Made by a program: the position numbers and the translations under genes | Notes under the pieces: generated by a model | What the model was told of the DNA's origin: nothing | What the model saw: only the letters and a program-made list of their open reading frames with translations | Databases searched by the model: none | Source of the DNA: CAZKUN01 sp964555935 | GTDB lineage: Bacteria; Armatimonadota; Zipacnadia; Zipacnadales; VGFC01 | Assembly: GCA_964555935.1 (NCBI GenBank) | Contig: CAZKUN010000044.1 | Location: 1-47,103, forward strand | Direction of reading: 5' to 3' | DNA length: 47,103 bases | Part shown: in pieces, positions 36,293 to 44,068 of the stretch | How positions within the stretch are numbered: the first letter of the stretch is position 1 | How the letters are laid out: the number at the start of each line of letters is the position of its first letter

Positions 36293-37732
36293 ATGGTGGT
36301 TGCCATGCGCCGACTGATCGTGTTCGCCTTGTGTCTCCTATCAGCCGGTGCCGTCGCCCGGCCGGCCTCGACGCAGGCCCCAGGCACGACGACGGGGCTG
36401 ACCGTCATTCCCCCTGGGCCCGTCACGGACAGAGTCCAAGTCGAAATGCGCCTTGCGGTCCGAAACACCAGCCGCAATCCACGCACCTATGACGCCAGCT
36501 TCTACTGGGATCGGCCGCGTCGAGGCCGCCTTGTTCATCAGGAGAGCCTCACGGTCGCGGGGCGCAGCGCGGCACTGGTGCGGGCGTGGATTCCCACCGC
36601 GGGCCACATGGGCAAACGTCGCCTTGTCTATAGCGTCACCTCCGAGGGCGAGACCGTGGCCAGGGGCTCTTGGCCGCTGGAGGTTCTCTCGTGTGAGACA
36701 CGGGCCGTGCCCCTGCTGCAGGGCATGTTCTACGGGCCCGGGCTGATCCCGTACGGCGGCTATCCTGGCCCCAAGGGGGCCACCGAACAAGACGTTCGAG
36801 ACACCGTGGATGTCGTGCATCAGCTAGGCATCAACCTCCTCCTTGTTGGCTACGTGGAGAGCAGCGGCGGCTCCCTCGGCCCGCGAGAGGGCCTCATCTA
36901 CTATCCCTCGCGAATCGAGACCGAGTTCCTCGAGCCGCTGGACGTGGACTATGACCCCATCGAAGCGATCCTCTCACAGGCCGACCGAAACGGCATGCAC
37001 GTCATCTTGGGCAACGGGCGTGGGGGTGATCTGTGGTTGCTGTGGGGCGGGTTCGATGATCCCGTGCGTGTCCGGAGGGCCGTTGTTCTGGGGAAACGTA
37101 TGGCCCGAGAGCTCTGGCGGCGCTACGGGCACCACCCGTCGTTCTACGGATGGTACTTCACTCACGAGATGAACGACCTCCCCAAGGCGTCGCGCTACTA
37201 CGACCCCCTCGCCGACGCGTGCCACTCCCTGGCGCCGGACAAGCCGGTGCTCGTTTGCCCGGCCGGCAATCCCATCATCAGCCCAGAGATCCTGGCACGG
37301 AGCCATGTCGATATCTTCGCCTACCAGGACGGGGTCGGCAACGGCTACGACGAGAAGACGTACAAGCACACCTTCGACCCCGAGTTCAGGATCGACAACC
37401 TCGACAGGGTGTATGAGGACTACCGGGCGGCTCACGAGGGTTCGGGCAAGCACATCTGGACGGACCTTGAGATCTGGCGAGGCATGGGGAGCCCTGGTGG
37501 CGCGCAGGAGGGCTTCCGCCCGGCGCCGATGGATGAAGTACGCCGTCAGATCCAAGTGCAGGCCGGGCACGTTGACATGATCATCGCGTATACGTTTGCT
37601 TGTGTCGGTGGGAGAGCTGCGCTCGCCGGGGACCTGGGGTCGGACGGGGAGTATGTGACCCAACTGCGCGAGGGCTATGCGGCATACGCGAAGGCCACGC
37701 TGGAGTCGCTTCGCAGGGGGCGGAAGCGCTGA
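36293..37732 (+). CDS. Secreted DUF4434 / glycosidase-like TIM-barrel protein
   Basis: 479 aa from ATG 36293; an ATG four codons later (36305) is equally possible. Signal peptide RRLIVFALCLLSAGAVARPA. Residues about 35-130 are a beta-sandwich. Residues about 135-470 resemble DUF4434: LLQGMFYGPGLIPYGGYPG, VDVVHQLGINLLLVGYVES, ADRNGMHVILGNG, FYGWYFTHEMND, VDIFAYQDGVGNGY. The Glu in THEMND is a candidate catalytic acid. The family is predicted to act on glycans; activity is unproven. It is last in the deacetylase-aminotransferase operon. Confidence 0.78.
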   Translation: MVVAMRRLIVFALCLLSAGAVARPASTQAPGTTTGLTVIPPGPVTDRVQVEMRLAVRNTSRNPRTYDASFYWDRPRRGRLVHQESLTVAGRSAALVRAWIPTAGHMGKRRLVYSVTSEGETVARGSWPLEVLSCETRAVPLLQGMFYGPGLIPYGGYPGPKGATEQDVRDTVDVVHQLGINLLLVGYVESSGGSLGPREGLIYYPSRIETEFLEPLDVDYDPIEAILSQADRNGMHVILGNGRGGDLWLLWGGFDDPVRVRRAVVLGKRMARELWRRYGHHPSFYGWYFTHEMNDLPKASRYYDPLADACHSLAPDKPVLVCPAGNPIISPEILARSHVDIFAYQDGVGNGYDEKTYKHTFDPEFRIDNLDRVYEDYRAAHEGSGKHIWTDLEIWRGMGSPGGAQEGFRPAPMDEVRRQIQVQAGHVDMIIAYTFACVGGRAALAGDLGSDGEYVTQLREGYAAYAKATLESLRRGRKR

Positions 37733-37799
37733 AGGTGGCCTGTGCGCGTGTCGCGTAGCACTCTCCTGCGACGCCGTATCGAGGAAGGTGGGCCGCGTC

Positions 37800-38110
37800 G
37801 TCGTCATCCGTCTCGTGCCTGCGGCTCGCCTGAGCCGCACGCCCACCCCTCGCTCGATCTTCCCACACGTGGCCTGCTCCCCAATGTAGCCTAACTGGAC
37901 CAGGGAAACTCGCAAGGGAACTCGTCGTCTGAGTTCCCAAGTTTCCACGGCTTTCAGCCGGCACCGGCCGTATGTCTTCGTCGTCCTTCGCCCAAGGAAA
38001 CTCGGTGTCTGAGTTTCCACTCCCCCCTCGCGTGGCATGATCGTCTCGATCATGCACTCCCAACCCACTCACTTCCCCTTCCGCCGCTTCTTGCCAAACC
38101 ACCGAGGTGT
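37800..38110. repeat. Composite hairpin mosaic (copy B)
   Basis: TGCGGCTC gcct GAGCCGCA (37820-37839); a nested hairpin with outer GGAAACT/AGTTTCC (37904-37910, 37940-37946) and inner GGGAACTC/GAGTTCCC (37916-37938); GGAAACTC/GAGTTTCC (37995-38017); GCATGATCG tct CGATCATGC (38034-38054). Flanks match copies A and C over tens of bases. The whole gap 37733-38260 has no gene. Confidence 0.8.
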
Positions 38111-38260
38111 CGCCGCGAAGCCCGTCGTCATCCCTGTCGGCCCGGGCATGGGGGGCGTGACATGGAATACCTACCACAGAGCGGTGCCCTGTCTGGCTAC
38201 CGAGCCAAGACCGCGCGCCGCTGCTGACGACCATTGGCCTCGACATCGCAGGTCCGCTCC

Positions 38261-40273
38261 CTAGTCGGTCTCGCGGTCGCTCCTCGTAACGATCAGCTTA
38301 GCATGCCGGGCGATCAACGATTCGCCGCCGCTGCGCACGTACTCCCAGCCTCCGTCGCCATCGAGGTCGAGTAGCCGCTCCTCAATGGAGATGGGCGGCA
38401 GCGTCATGCCTGCATGCTCCAGCGCGATCCGGTCTTGGGCCGGGCGGTAGACGTGACCGCGGAAGCCATCGCCACGCTGCGTGCCGACCACGAGCAATCG
38501 CTCGCCGCTTCCCAGCAGATCCAGCGCCTGAAGTTGAGCGTGGAGGTTCTTGAAATCCGGATGCTGGTGCCCAACCGTCTCCAAGGGCTCAACGGGGGAT
38601 AGCACGGGAGTGCCATCCGCCCGCAGACCCATGTTCCGCGTGAAGTAGATGCCGCTCCCCGGACTGGGGTCGCCTCGCCCATACGTGGCCCCCGCCAGGA
38701 CCAGGTCGAGACGGCCGTCAGCGTCGAGGTCGATTGGCGCCGCCACGACCCGATGGTGGACGCGGATCACGGATCCTTCGGAGTCCGCCAAGGGTCCGAT
38801 CGAGCGGAACTCGAAGCGTCCATTCTTGCCGAGCGGTCGCTCCTGCCGGAGCAGGTACAGCAGACCCTTGTCGGTGCCGACGATCAGATGCTGTTTGCCC
38901 GAGCCATCGCAGTCCCATAGCGCCGCTCGGTGGAAGCCCCAATTCGCGCCGTGCTGGGCGTCAGTTCCCCCATCCACTCGGAAGACACCGTTCTGGTCGT
39001 GCAGCGGGTAGGGTTTCGAGCTGACCCGCGGCTGCCCATCGGCAGTCAGGAGTTCGCGAAAGTGCCAGGTGGTGTCGTTCTCCAGTAAGTAGCGGCGCCC
39101 CCGGTGATCTGTGAGGATCTCGGTGAAGTTATACCCCCGCGTCGGCACGTCCTCGCCGGCGATCCAGTGACTGAACCGAAACGTCGGCACGGGTCCGGCG
39201 ATCTGCTGATTCGGACAGACAGCTATGTCGCACCCGCGAGTGAGAAGCAAGTCTGGCCACGGGCCGTCGCCGACAATGGTCGCCACGGCGTGGTAGCTGT
39301 ACGGATCATAGCCATCATCCGGCATCCCCTCGATCGTGACCTCGCCCAGGTCCCTGAAGACCGGCTCGCCTTCTGGCCCCGATGCGACGCGCCGCAGGTA
39401 CCGCAGCTGTCTCCCTATCATCCCGCACAGGACCATCAGGTCGTCGGAGCGCGTGCTCTCGTTGCGGTACGTGACGGGCCGAGAGGCCCCACCTGGGTAC
39501 CGCGTGCCGTCTACCTTGCCTTCCCCCAGCAGAAGCGTCTCGCCCTGCTCGTCGGCCAGCAGGTGTTTCGGCCTGGCGAAGGTAGTACCATCGCGTTTGG
39601 TGTAGGCCTGCCCCGCGAACACCGGCAGGCCATCCTCGACACCGACATGCGGCAAGTACCACAGAACGCCTCCCCAGTCGCCCACGATCAGGTCCGGGGC
39701 GCTCGTGCCGGCCGGGCAGTAGCGAGTCGGATACGTGTAGTTAAAATGCTGAGGCCAAAGAGACTCCGGTCGGTCCGAGAGCTTGTATTTCGGGTTGACG
39801 AACGGGATGTTGAACGGAAGCCCATCGGGCGCCACGAGTGGGTCCTGCGCGGCCTCCAAGCGCAGATTGGGGTACTCCCCGACCCGCCTCAGGCAGAGAA
39901 TGTTGCCTTCACGGTCCGTGCCGATGGCCTCCTGGCGCCCGTCGCCGTCCCAGTCCACTGGCTCGACCATCAGTATGACATGGCCGAGTTGATCGCAGAG
40001 CTGAATGGGTTCGCCAAAGGTCTTCAGGTCCTTTGAGGGATAGAGGAATACCCCCTGCCAACACCGGGCAATCAGCAGGTCCTGGGCGTCCGGCGCCGAC
40101 CACGAGACGACATCCGCGCTAACGATCAGGCCGAATGACATCGGGCCGTCGTCGGTGAGGAGGTCCGTCAGCGGCCCGAAGCTGAACTCGGCCGCCGGCG
40201 CGTCACGGTCCTCACCGGCTGCCGAGACGGTCGAAGACAGGCAAGCCAAACCCAGTAGGCTCGTCACGATCAT
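38261..40273 (-). CDS. Secreted FG-GAP/VCBS-repeat protein
   Basis: 670 aa. The start is ATG 40273 with AGGAG upstream and a signal peptide (MIVTSLLGLACLSSTVSAA); an open frame to 40462 would translate repeat DNA. Calcium-loop-like motifs of the D-x-D-x-D-G type recur: DWDGDGRQE, DCDGSGKQH, DLDADGRLD, DLDGDGGWE, each followed by a short hydrophobic strand, as in beta-propeller FG-GAP/VCBS proteins. The segments PDLIVGDWGGVLWYL and HLIVGTDKGLLYLL are propeller blades. Probably a surface or periplasmic binding protein; ligand unknown. It is convergent with the DUF4434 operon. Confidence 0.82.
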   Translation of the reverse strand: MIVTSLLGLACLSSTVSAAGEDRDAPAAEFSFGPLTDLLTDDGPMSFGLIVSADVVSWSAPDAQDLLIARCWQGVFLYPSKDLKTFGEPIQLCDQLGHVILMVEPVDWDGDGRQEAIGTDREGNILCLRRVGEYPNLRLEAAQDPLVAPDGLPFNIPFVNPKYKLSDRPESLWPQHFNYTYPTRYCPAGTSAPDLIVGDWGGVLWYLPHVGVEDGLPVFAGQAYTKRDGTTFARPKHLLADEQGETLLLGEGKVDGTRYPGGASRPVTYRNESTRSDDLMVLCGMIGRQLRYLRRVASGPEGEPVFRDLGEVTIEGMPDDGYDPYSYHAVATIVGDGPWPDLLLTRGCDIAVCPNQQIAGPVPTFRFSHWIAGEDVPTRGYNFTEILTDHRGRRYLLENDTTWHFRELLTADGQPRVSSKPYPLHDQNGVFRVDGGTDAQHGANWGFHRAALWDCDGSGKQHLIVGTDKGLLYLLRQERPLGKNGRFEFRSIGPLADSEGSVIRVHHRVVAAPIDLDADGRLDLVLAGATYGRGDPSPGSGIYFTRNMGLRADGTPVLSPVEPLETVGHQHPDFKNLHAQLQALDLLGSGERLLVVGTQRGDGFRGHVYRPAQDRIALEHAGMTLPPISIEERLLDLDGDGGWEYVRSGGESLIARHAKLIVTRSDRETD

Positions 40274-40309
40274 CGCTGCTCCTCTCGGCGTCTCGCACGC
40301 CGTCGCCGT

Positions 40310-40615
40310 TGCCTTCCTGTGCCTGCGGCTCCCAGGGAAACTCGTCGTGTGAGTTTCCAGAGCCGCACGCCCACCCCTCGCTCGATCCTCCCACACCTGG
40401 CCTGCTCCCCAATGCAGCCTAACTGGACCAGGGAAACTCGGTGTCTGAGTTTCCACTCCCACCCTCTCGTGGCATGATCGTCTCGATCATGCACTCCTAA
40501 CCCTCTCCCTCGCTAGCCCTCACACGCCAAGACGGCCCACCCTTCCGGGTAGGCCGCTGTCGTTGCTTGCTTCCCAATGTAGCCTACCGGGACCGCCGGG
40601 TTTCACCCGGCATCG
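40310..40615. repeat. Composite hairpin mosaic (copy C)
   Basis: The outer TGCGGCTC (40324-40331) / GAGCCGCA (40360-40367) has its usual gcct loop replaced by a full GGAAACTC/GAGTTTCC hairpin (40336-40358). Then GGAAACTC/GAGTTTCC (40432-40454), GCATGATCG tct CGATCATGC (40472-40492), GGCC-ACCC/GGGT-GGCC near 40534-40557, and GCCGGGT ttc ACCCGGC (40595-40611). A short TGTCCCCTG repeat follows to 40666. No gene in 40274-40668. Confidence 0.85.
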
Positions 40616-40668
40616 CCGTCCGCCTCTTCCGTCCCTGTCCCCTGTTACTGTCCCCTGTCCCCTCGCCT

Positions 40669-41334
40669 CTAAATCTTCCTCGGCTTGTTCCTCACCTTCA
40701 CGAGCACACACCGCAGACCCGAGCCGATCAGGACGATCAGTATCGCGCTGATGAGCACGATCGGCGCCCATGCCGGTTCCATCGACTCCACGTGTACCTT
40801 CACCGACTCCTTGCCGGCGTTCATGGTCCAACTGACGGTTTGGCCGTCCACCAGGCCTCCGACAGGCATGATGGAGGTCTCATCGATCGTGCCGGGCATC
40901 GTGACCGTGTAGGCGTATTCGCTCTTCGGAGCCGCCGCGGCCTCGGCCTCGTTCTCCTCATATCCAACCCGCTTGATCTCGTCCGCGTAGGCGTAGGTCG
41001 TCTGGACCGGGGGCCATCCGCCGAACTCCGTCTTCCGCTCGACTTCCATCTTGCCCAACCCGCTCTTCGCCGGTCGGACGAAGCGGATGTTGCCGAAGAT
41101 CCGGAAGCTCTTGGCGGTCTTCACGCTGTCGAGGCGTCGTCCCGCGACATCGGGCAACAGGTGGACAACGTCGCCCTTGATCTGTTCCTTGCGCTGGATG
41201 TCAGCGGCGATCTCGACCTTCCGAACGCCGGTGCCATCGTCCTCCACCCGCGTGTGGATCTTGGCGTCCTGGGCCAGCAGGATCGCGGCGAACGGAAGGA
41301 CGGTGAGGTACTGAGCCGGCCTGAATCTCCTCAC
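40669..41334 (-). CDS. Hypothetical single-pass membrane protein
   Basis: 221 aa from GTG 41334. The N-terminus (PAQYLTVLPFAAILLAQ) is signal-peptide-like, the middle is beta-rich and polar, and one membrane helix lies near the C-terminus (APIVLISAILIVLIGSGL) followed by a basic tail. The layout (signal, soluble domain, C-terminal anchor) resembles LppM/DUF3153-type proteins, but no lipobox cysteine is present and the similarity is weak. GTGA overlap with the upstream small membrane protein gene shows coupled translation. Function unknown. Confidence 0.65.
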   Translation of the reverse strand: MRRFRPAQYLTVLPFAAILLAQDAKIHTRVEDDGTGVRKVEIAADIQRKEQIKGDVVHLLPDVAGRRLDSVKTAKSFRIFGNIRFVRPAKSGLGKMEVERKTEFGGWPPVQTTYAYADEIKRVGYEENEAEAAAAPKSEYAYTVTMPGTIDETSIMPVGGLVDGQTVSWTMNAGKESVKVHVESMEPAWAPIVLISAILIVLIGSGLRCVLVKVRNKPRKI

Positions 41335-41714
41335 TTGCCCTCCTCCTTCGCGCCATCACCCTTCAAACGCGGGCGCAGCCACAGCCACATCAGCAGCCCG
41401 CCGAGAGCCACGTCCACGATGAACAGGGCTGCCTTCGGGACATCAACCGCCCAGAACCACAGCACCAGCCGCACGGGCGCGAGATTCACGAGCAGCAGCC
41501 AGACCAGCAGGAACGCGATCAGGGCGATGATGCCCGTCTTGATCGAGATGAGGTTGCCCCACGAGATCTGAGCAAAGGGCGCGGCGACCTTGCTGCCGAC
41601 CTTGCTGAGCAGGCCGGGGCCACGCTCCTCGTCGGACTCGGGCGCATCATCCTCGGGCTCTGGATCGGCCTCGATGTCGTCCAGTTCGTCGATGTCGAGA
41701 GTATCGTCGCTCAA
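41331..41714 (-). CDS. Small membrane protein with acidic N-terminus
   Basis: 127 aa. Residues 1-32 are very acidic (DTLDIDELDDIEADPEPEDD). Two membrane helices follow at about 60-80 and 93-112. The C-terminus is basic. It is coupled by a 4-nt GTGA overlap to the next gene on the minus strand, so the two products may interact in the membrane. No family recognised. Confidence 0.65.
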   Translation of the reverse strand: MSDDTLDIDELDDIEADPEPEDDAPESDEERGPGLLSKVGSKVAAPFAQISWGNLISIKTGIIALIAFLLVWLLLVNLAPVRLVLWFWAVDVPKAALFIVDVALGGLLMWLWLRPRLKGDGAKEEGK

Positions 41715-41807
41715 CTTATGCTGCCCCCTTAGAGGTCGAGAAATACACTCACAAGTCTATCACGCGCCTGCCATTAGCGTCAACGCACGCCGCGCGGGCC
41801 GCGTTCC

Positions 41808-42584
41808 TCACGCCGGCTGCACGTAATCTGCCAGCACCTCCGACAGCTTGTCGCACGGCTCCGCCGACATCCCCATGTGCAGGTGTTGGCGGAAGCCTTC
41901 CGCGTATTCCACCGGCTTTGCGCCCGCCTGGCCGATATCAGCCAGCATGTCGCGCATGGCCACCAGATACGAGTCCATGCCTTGGCTCACGTCCAGCCAC
42001 TCTTTCTGGCTTGCGTGGCAGCGCAGCATGTCCTCTTTCAGCTCGATCTTGTCGCTGACGTCCACCAGCAGCGACGGCCGGATCGGCTCGCCGAGCGGCC
42101 CGATGTTACTGTGCGGTTGGCAGTGATATACGTAGATGTCCTGCGGCGTGGGCGGCAGCGGCGGCTCGCTGATCCAGTTGCGCATCCCTCGGCAGAAACA
42201 CGCCGTCACCGTCAGCCGGCAGGAGTTCATGTGGTCTTCCATGTAATCCTGGGGCGACTGCGTCAGCACGATCTCCGGCTCGACCTCCCGCACGAGCGCC
42301 GTAACGCGCCGCAGGAGGCTATCCTCGTAGTAGATCTCGATGTCATTCACGAAACCCGGATGGTACGTCGCGCCCATCACGGCGGCGGCCGCGTGAGACT
42401 CCGCGCGGCGGATGCGGATGATCTCCTCATGCGTGTACGTCGCGGTTCCGCAGTTGCCGTTCCCGACCGTGTGGATGTGGCACTCGTAGCCCGCGTCGGC
42501 CAGTCGGGCCAGCGTGCCGGCCATCATGAACTCGACATCGTCCGGATGCGCTCCAATTGCTAGGGCAGCTTTGCGCTCTGACAT
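41808..42584 (-). CDS. PIG-L/LmbE-family deacetylase
   Basis: 258 aa with GAAGGAG upstream. The zinc motif is clear: AHPDDVEF with His13, Asp15 and Asp16, and the distal PQDYMEDHMNS with His118. Family members remove N-acetyl groups from GlcNAc-containing small molecules or lipids (for example bacillithiol or mycothiol precursors). No signal peptide, so cytosolic. It lies 93 nt before a two-gene membrane protein unit and is read divergently from the zinc-ribbon gene. The natural substrate cannot be told. Confidence 0.88.
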   Translation of the reverse strand: MSERKAALAIGAHPDDVEFMMAGTLARLADAGYECHIHTVGNGNCGTATYTHEEIIRIRRAESHAAAAVMGATYHPGFVNDIEIYYEDSLLRRVTALVREVEPEIVLTQSPQDYMEDHMNSCRLTVTACFCRGMRNWISEPPLPPTPQDIYVYHCQPHSNIGPLGEPIRPSLLVDVSDKIELKEDMLRCHASQKEWLDVSQGMDSYLVAMRDMLADIGQAGAKPVEYAEGFRQHLHMGMSAEPCDKLSEVLADYVQPA

Positions 42585-42607
42585 GGATAACCCTCTCCTT
42601 CATTGCG

Positions 42608-42617
42608 TGAGCGCTCA
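42608..42617. promoter_or_regulatory. Perfect palindrome upstream of the PIG-L gene
   Basis: TGAGCGCTCA lies in the 113-nt divergent gap, 24 nt before the deacetylase ATG. It could be an operator; a single short palindrome is weak evidence. Confidence 0.25.
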
Positions 42618-42697
42618 TTTTCGCGCATCCTCGGCGGAACCCCTCCTCGCCTCGGGCGTCTAGATGGTCAGCGCAAGCAAGTGAGGGTGATCCAGCG

Positions 42698-43513
42698 GTG
42701 CAATGTCCGTCCTGTCAGACCAACCTGCCGCCCGGCCTGTCGGAGTGCCCGGGCTGCGGCCTCCAGCCGGAGTGGTTCATCCGCAAGCGATCCGGCGAGA
42801 TCTATGGGCCACTACGCCATGCGGACGTTGAGCGTTGCGTCCGCGAGGCGCGCGTTGCGCCTGGCGATGAAGCGCGCCTCGGGCCCGACGGCGACTTCCT
42901 GCCCGCTCACGAGGTCCTTGGCCACGATCTCGTCGCTCCGCCCCCGCCCGTGGCCTACCAGGATGTCGTGCGGGCGGTCGCCATTCAGCCAAAGCCGCCG
43001 CGACAGCGCAACCGCGGCTGCGTCACATGCATGATCGTCTGCGCGCTGCTCGCTATCGGCGGATTGCTCGCCATCATCCCCATCAGCCGCAACATCCAGA
43101 AGAACACATCGGCGGCCTGCGCGAAGAACCTCAGGGACATCATCAACGCCACGAGCCGCTATGCCACGGACCACGACGACCAGCTCCCGACGATGCTGGA
43201 CTGGCAGAGCGCGCTAGCCCGGTACGTGGCGAGCCGCGACGTGTTCATTTGCCCGTCTGAGCGCCTTGAGACCGGCTACGCGCCGAATGACATCCTCTGC
43301 GGGGTAGACCCGTCCACGGTGCGCGGGCCGTCCCAGGCGCTGCTCTGGTGGGATGCCGGGGCGCATGTCACGGGTACGAGCGGCATGCACTACACCTGGT
43401 GCACCAGCCCGAGGCATCTGGGCAAGGACAACTTCGGCTTCCTGGATGGTCACGTGGAGGCGTTTGAGCCCGGCAACATCGGCGGAAACGCCAATCCCCA
43501 GATATCCCCCTGA
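42698..43513 (+). CDS. Zinc-ribbon / GYF_2 / prepilin-like H-X9-DG fusion protein
   Basis: 271 aa from GTG 42698 with GAGGG upstream. Residues 1-22 are a zinc ribbon (CPSC...CPGC). Residues about 27-75 resemble a GYF_2 domain (EWFIRKRSGEIYGPLRHADVE). A membrane helix lies at about 108-130 (CMIVCALLAIGGLLAIIPIS). The C-terminal part is the periplasmic portion of H-X9-DG prepilin-like proteins: CAKNLRDIINATSRYATDHDDQLP, VFICPS, and an exact His-x9-Asp-Gly (HLGKDNFGFLDGHVEAF). This kind of fusion is known mainly from Planctomycetota-like genomes. The same C-terminal module occurs twice in each of the first two genes. Single-gene unit. Confidence 0.82.
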   Translation: MQCPSCQTNLPPGLSECPGCGLQPEWFIRKRSGEIYGPLRHADVERCVREARVAPGDEARLGPDGDFLPAHEVLGHDLVAPPPPVAYQDVVRAVAIQPKPPRQRNRGCVTCMIVCALLAIGGLLAIIPISRNIQKNTSAACAKNLRDIINATSRYATDHDDQLPTMLDWQSALARYVASRDVFICPSERLETGYAPNDILCGVDPSTVRGPSQALLWWDAGAHVTGTSGMHYTWCTSPRHLGKDNFGFLDGHVEAFEPGNIGGNANPQISP

Positions 43514-43556
43514 AGCAGAATTTCGATTGCGCGGAACCTTTCTGGGTAAAATACTA

Positions 43557-43585
43557 TTGACACTAGTAGAAGGATCTGCTACGAT
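43557..43585 (+). promoter_or_regulatory. Strong sigma-70-type promoter for a putative small RNA
   Basis: TTGACA (43557-43562), a 17-nt spacer and TACGAT (43580-43585) preceded by TGC. This is the best consensus promoter in the window. Confidence 0.75.
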
Positions 43586-43597
43586 GTGTAGTAGATC
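43573..43597. promoter_or_regulatory. Dyad overlapping the -10, possible operator
   Basis: GATCTGCTAC (43573-43582) and GTAGTAGATC (43588-43597) pair over 10 positions, with one G-T, around a 5-nt centre. The dyad covers the -10 and the start site, a typical repressor position. Confidence 0.5.
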
Positions 43598-43695
43598 ATA
43601 TCGGGGAGCCCGCCGGCACAGTATCCCGGAACGGGGATTCAGACCGGAAGGCTTTTGAGGACCCAGACTTGGCGGCTGGGTCCTCTGTCATTTAT
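43592..43695 (+). ncRNA. Putative structured small RNA of about 100 nt
   Basis: It lies between a near-consensus promoter and a strong terminator, with no open frame of note. Predicted fold: AGCC (43607-43610) pairs with GGCT (43650-43653), CCGG (43613-43616) with CCGG (43644-43647) and ATCCC (43623-43627) with GGGAT (43634-43638), separated by internal loops cg/aa and cacagt/tcaga; the terminator stem follows. It has a CCGGAAGG segment like SRP RNA but not the rest of that motif, so it is not called SRP RNA. The nearest downstream gene is 370 nt away. Class unknown. Confidence 0.55.
43657..43685 (+). terminator. Rho-independent terminator of the putative small RNA
   Basis: A perfect 10-bp stem GAGGACCCAG / CTGGGTCCTC with a 9-nt loop, followed by TGTCATTTAT. 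Confidence 0.75.
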
Positions 43696-43727
43696 GGGGG
43701 GTCAAAGGTCCCAGACGGCCCCTTCCG

Positions 43728-43812
43728 GTGCTAGAAAACTATCGACTTAGGGGTTGTTTTTCACGACCAATCGACTAGAAAACCGCAAGAAAAGCGACGA
43801 AAACGCTAGCAC
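43728..43812. other. A-tract region bounded by an inverted repeat
   Basis: GTGCTAG (43728-43734) and CTAGCAC (43806-43812) flank 71 nt with GAAAA tracts at 43778, 43789 and 43799, that is 11 and 10 nt apart, in phase with the helix. GGTTGT tttTc ACGACC lies between. The rest of 43514-44068 has no gene; the stretch is much more A/T-rich than its surroundings. Confidence 0.5.
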
Positions 43813-43948
43813 GCGACCACGCCGAATCTCGAAGTGCCCGTTTTTCCGGTCATTTGCCGGTTGAACCCTCAGCCTCGCCCAACGCAGCCAGATTCCTCGT
43901 CGCGATCTTGACCCCATCCGCAGCTGTCCGCATAGGCCGAACTCCCGA

Positions 43949-43968
43949 GGGAAACTGATCGAGTTTCC
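43949..43968 (+). repeat. Hairpin repeat, GGAAACT subtype
   Basis: GGAAACT gatcg AGTTTCC (43950-43968), 100 nt before the ankyrin gene. Confidence 0.65.
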
Positions 43969-44068
43969 GCGCCGTCACGGCGGGGTGATGGGCGGCATCC
44001 TTCTTACTCGCGTAACCACCGACTCGACCTCACGTCTACAGAGAACCGCATCGTGAGGGAAGGGCTCG

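Noticed and set aside
40273..40462. N-terminal extension of the FG-GAP protein
   Set aside because: It translates mosaic-repeat hairpins; a good ribosome site and signal peptide begin at 40273.
43592..43695. SRP (4.5S) RNA
   Set aside because: CCGGAAGG is present, but the conserved asymmetric loop and AGCAG segment are missing.
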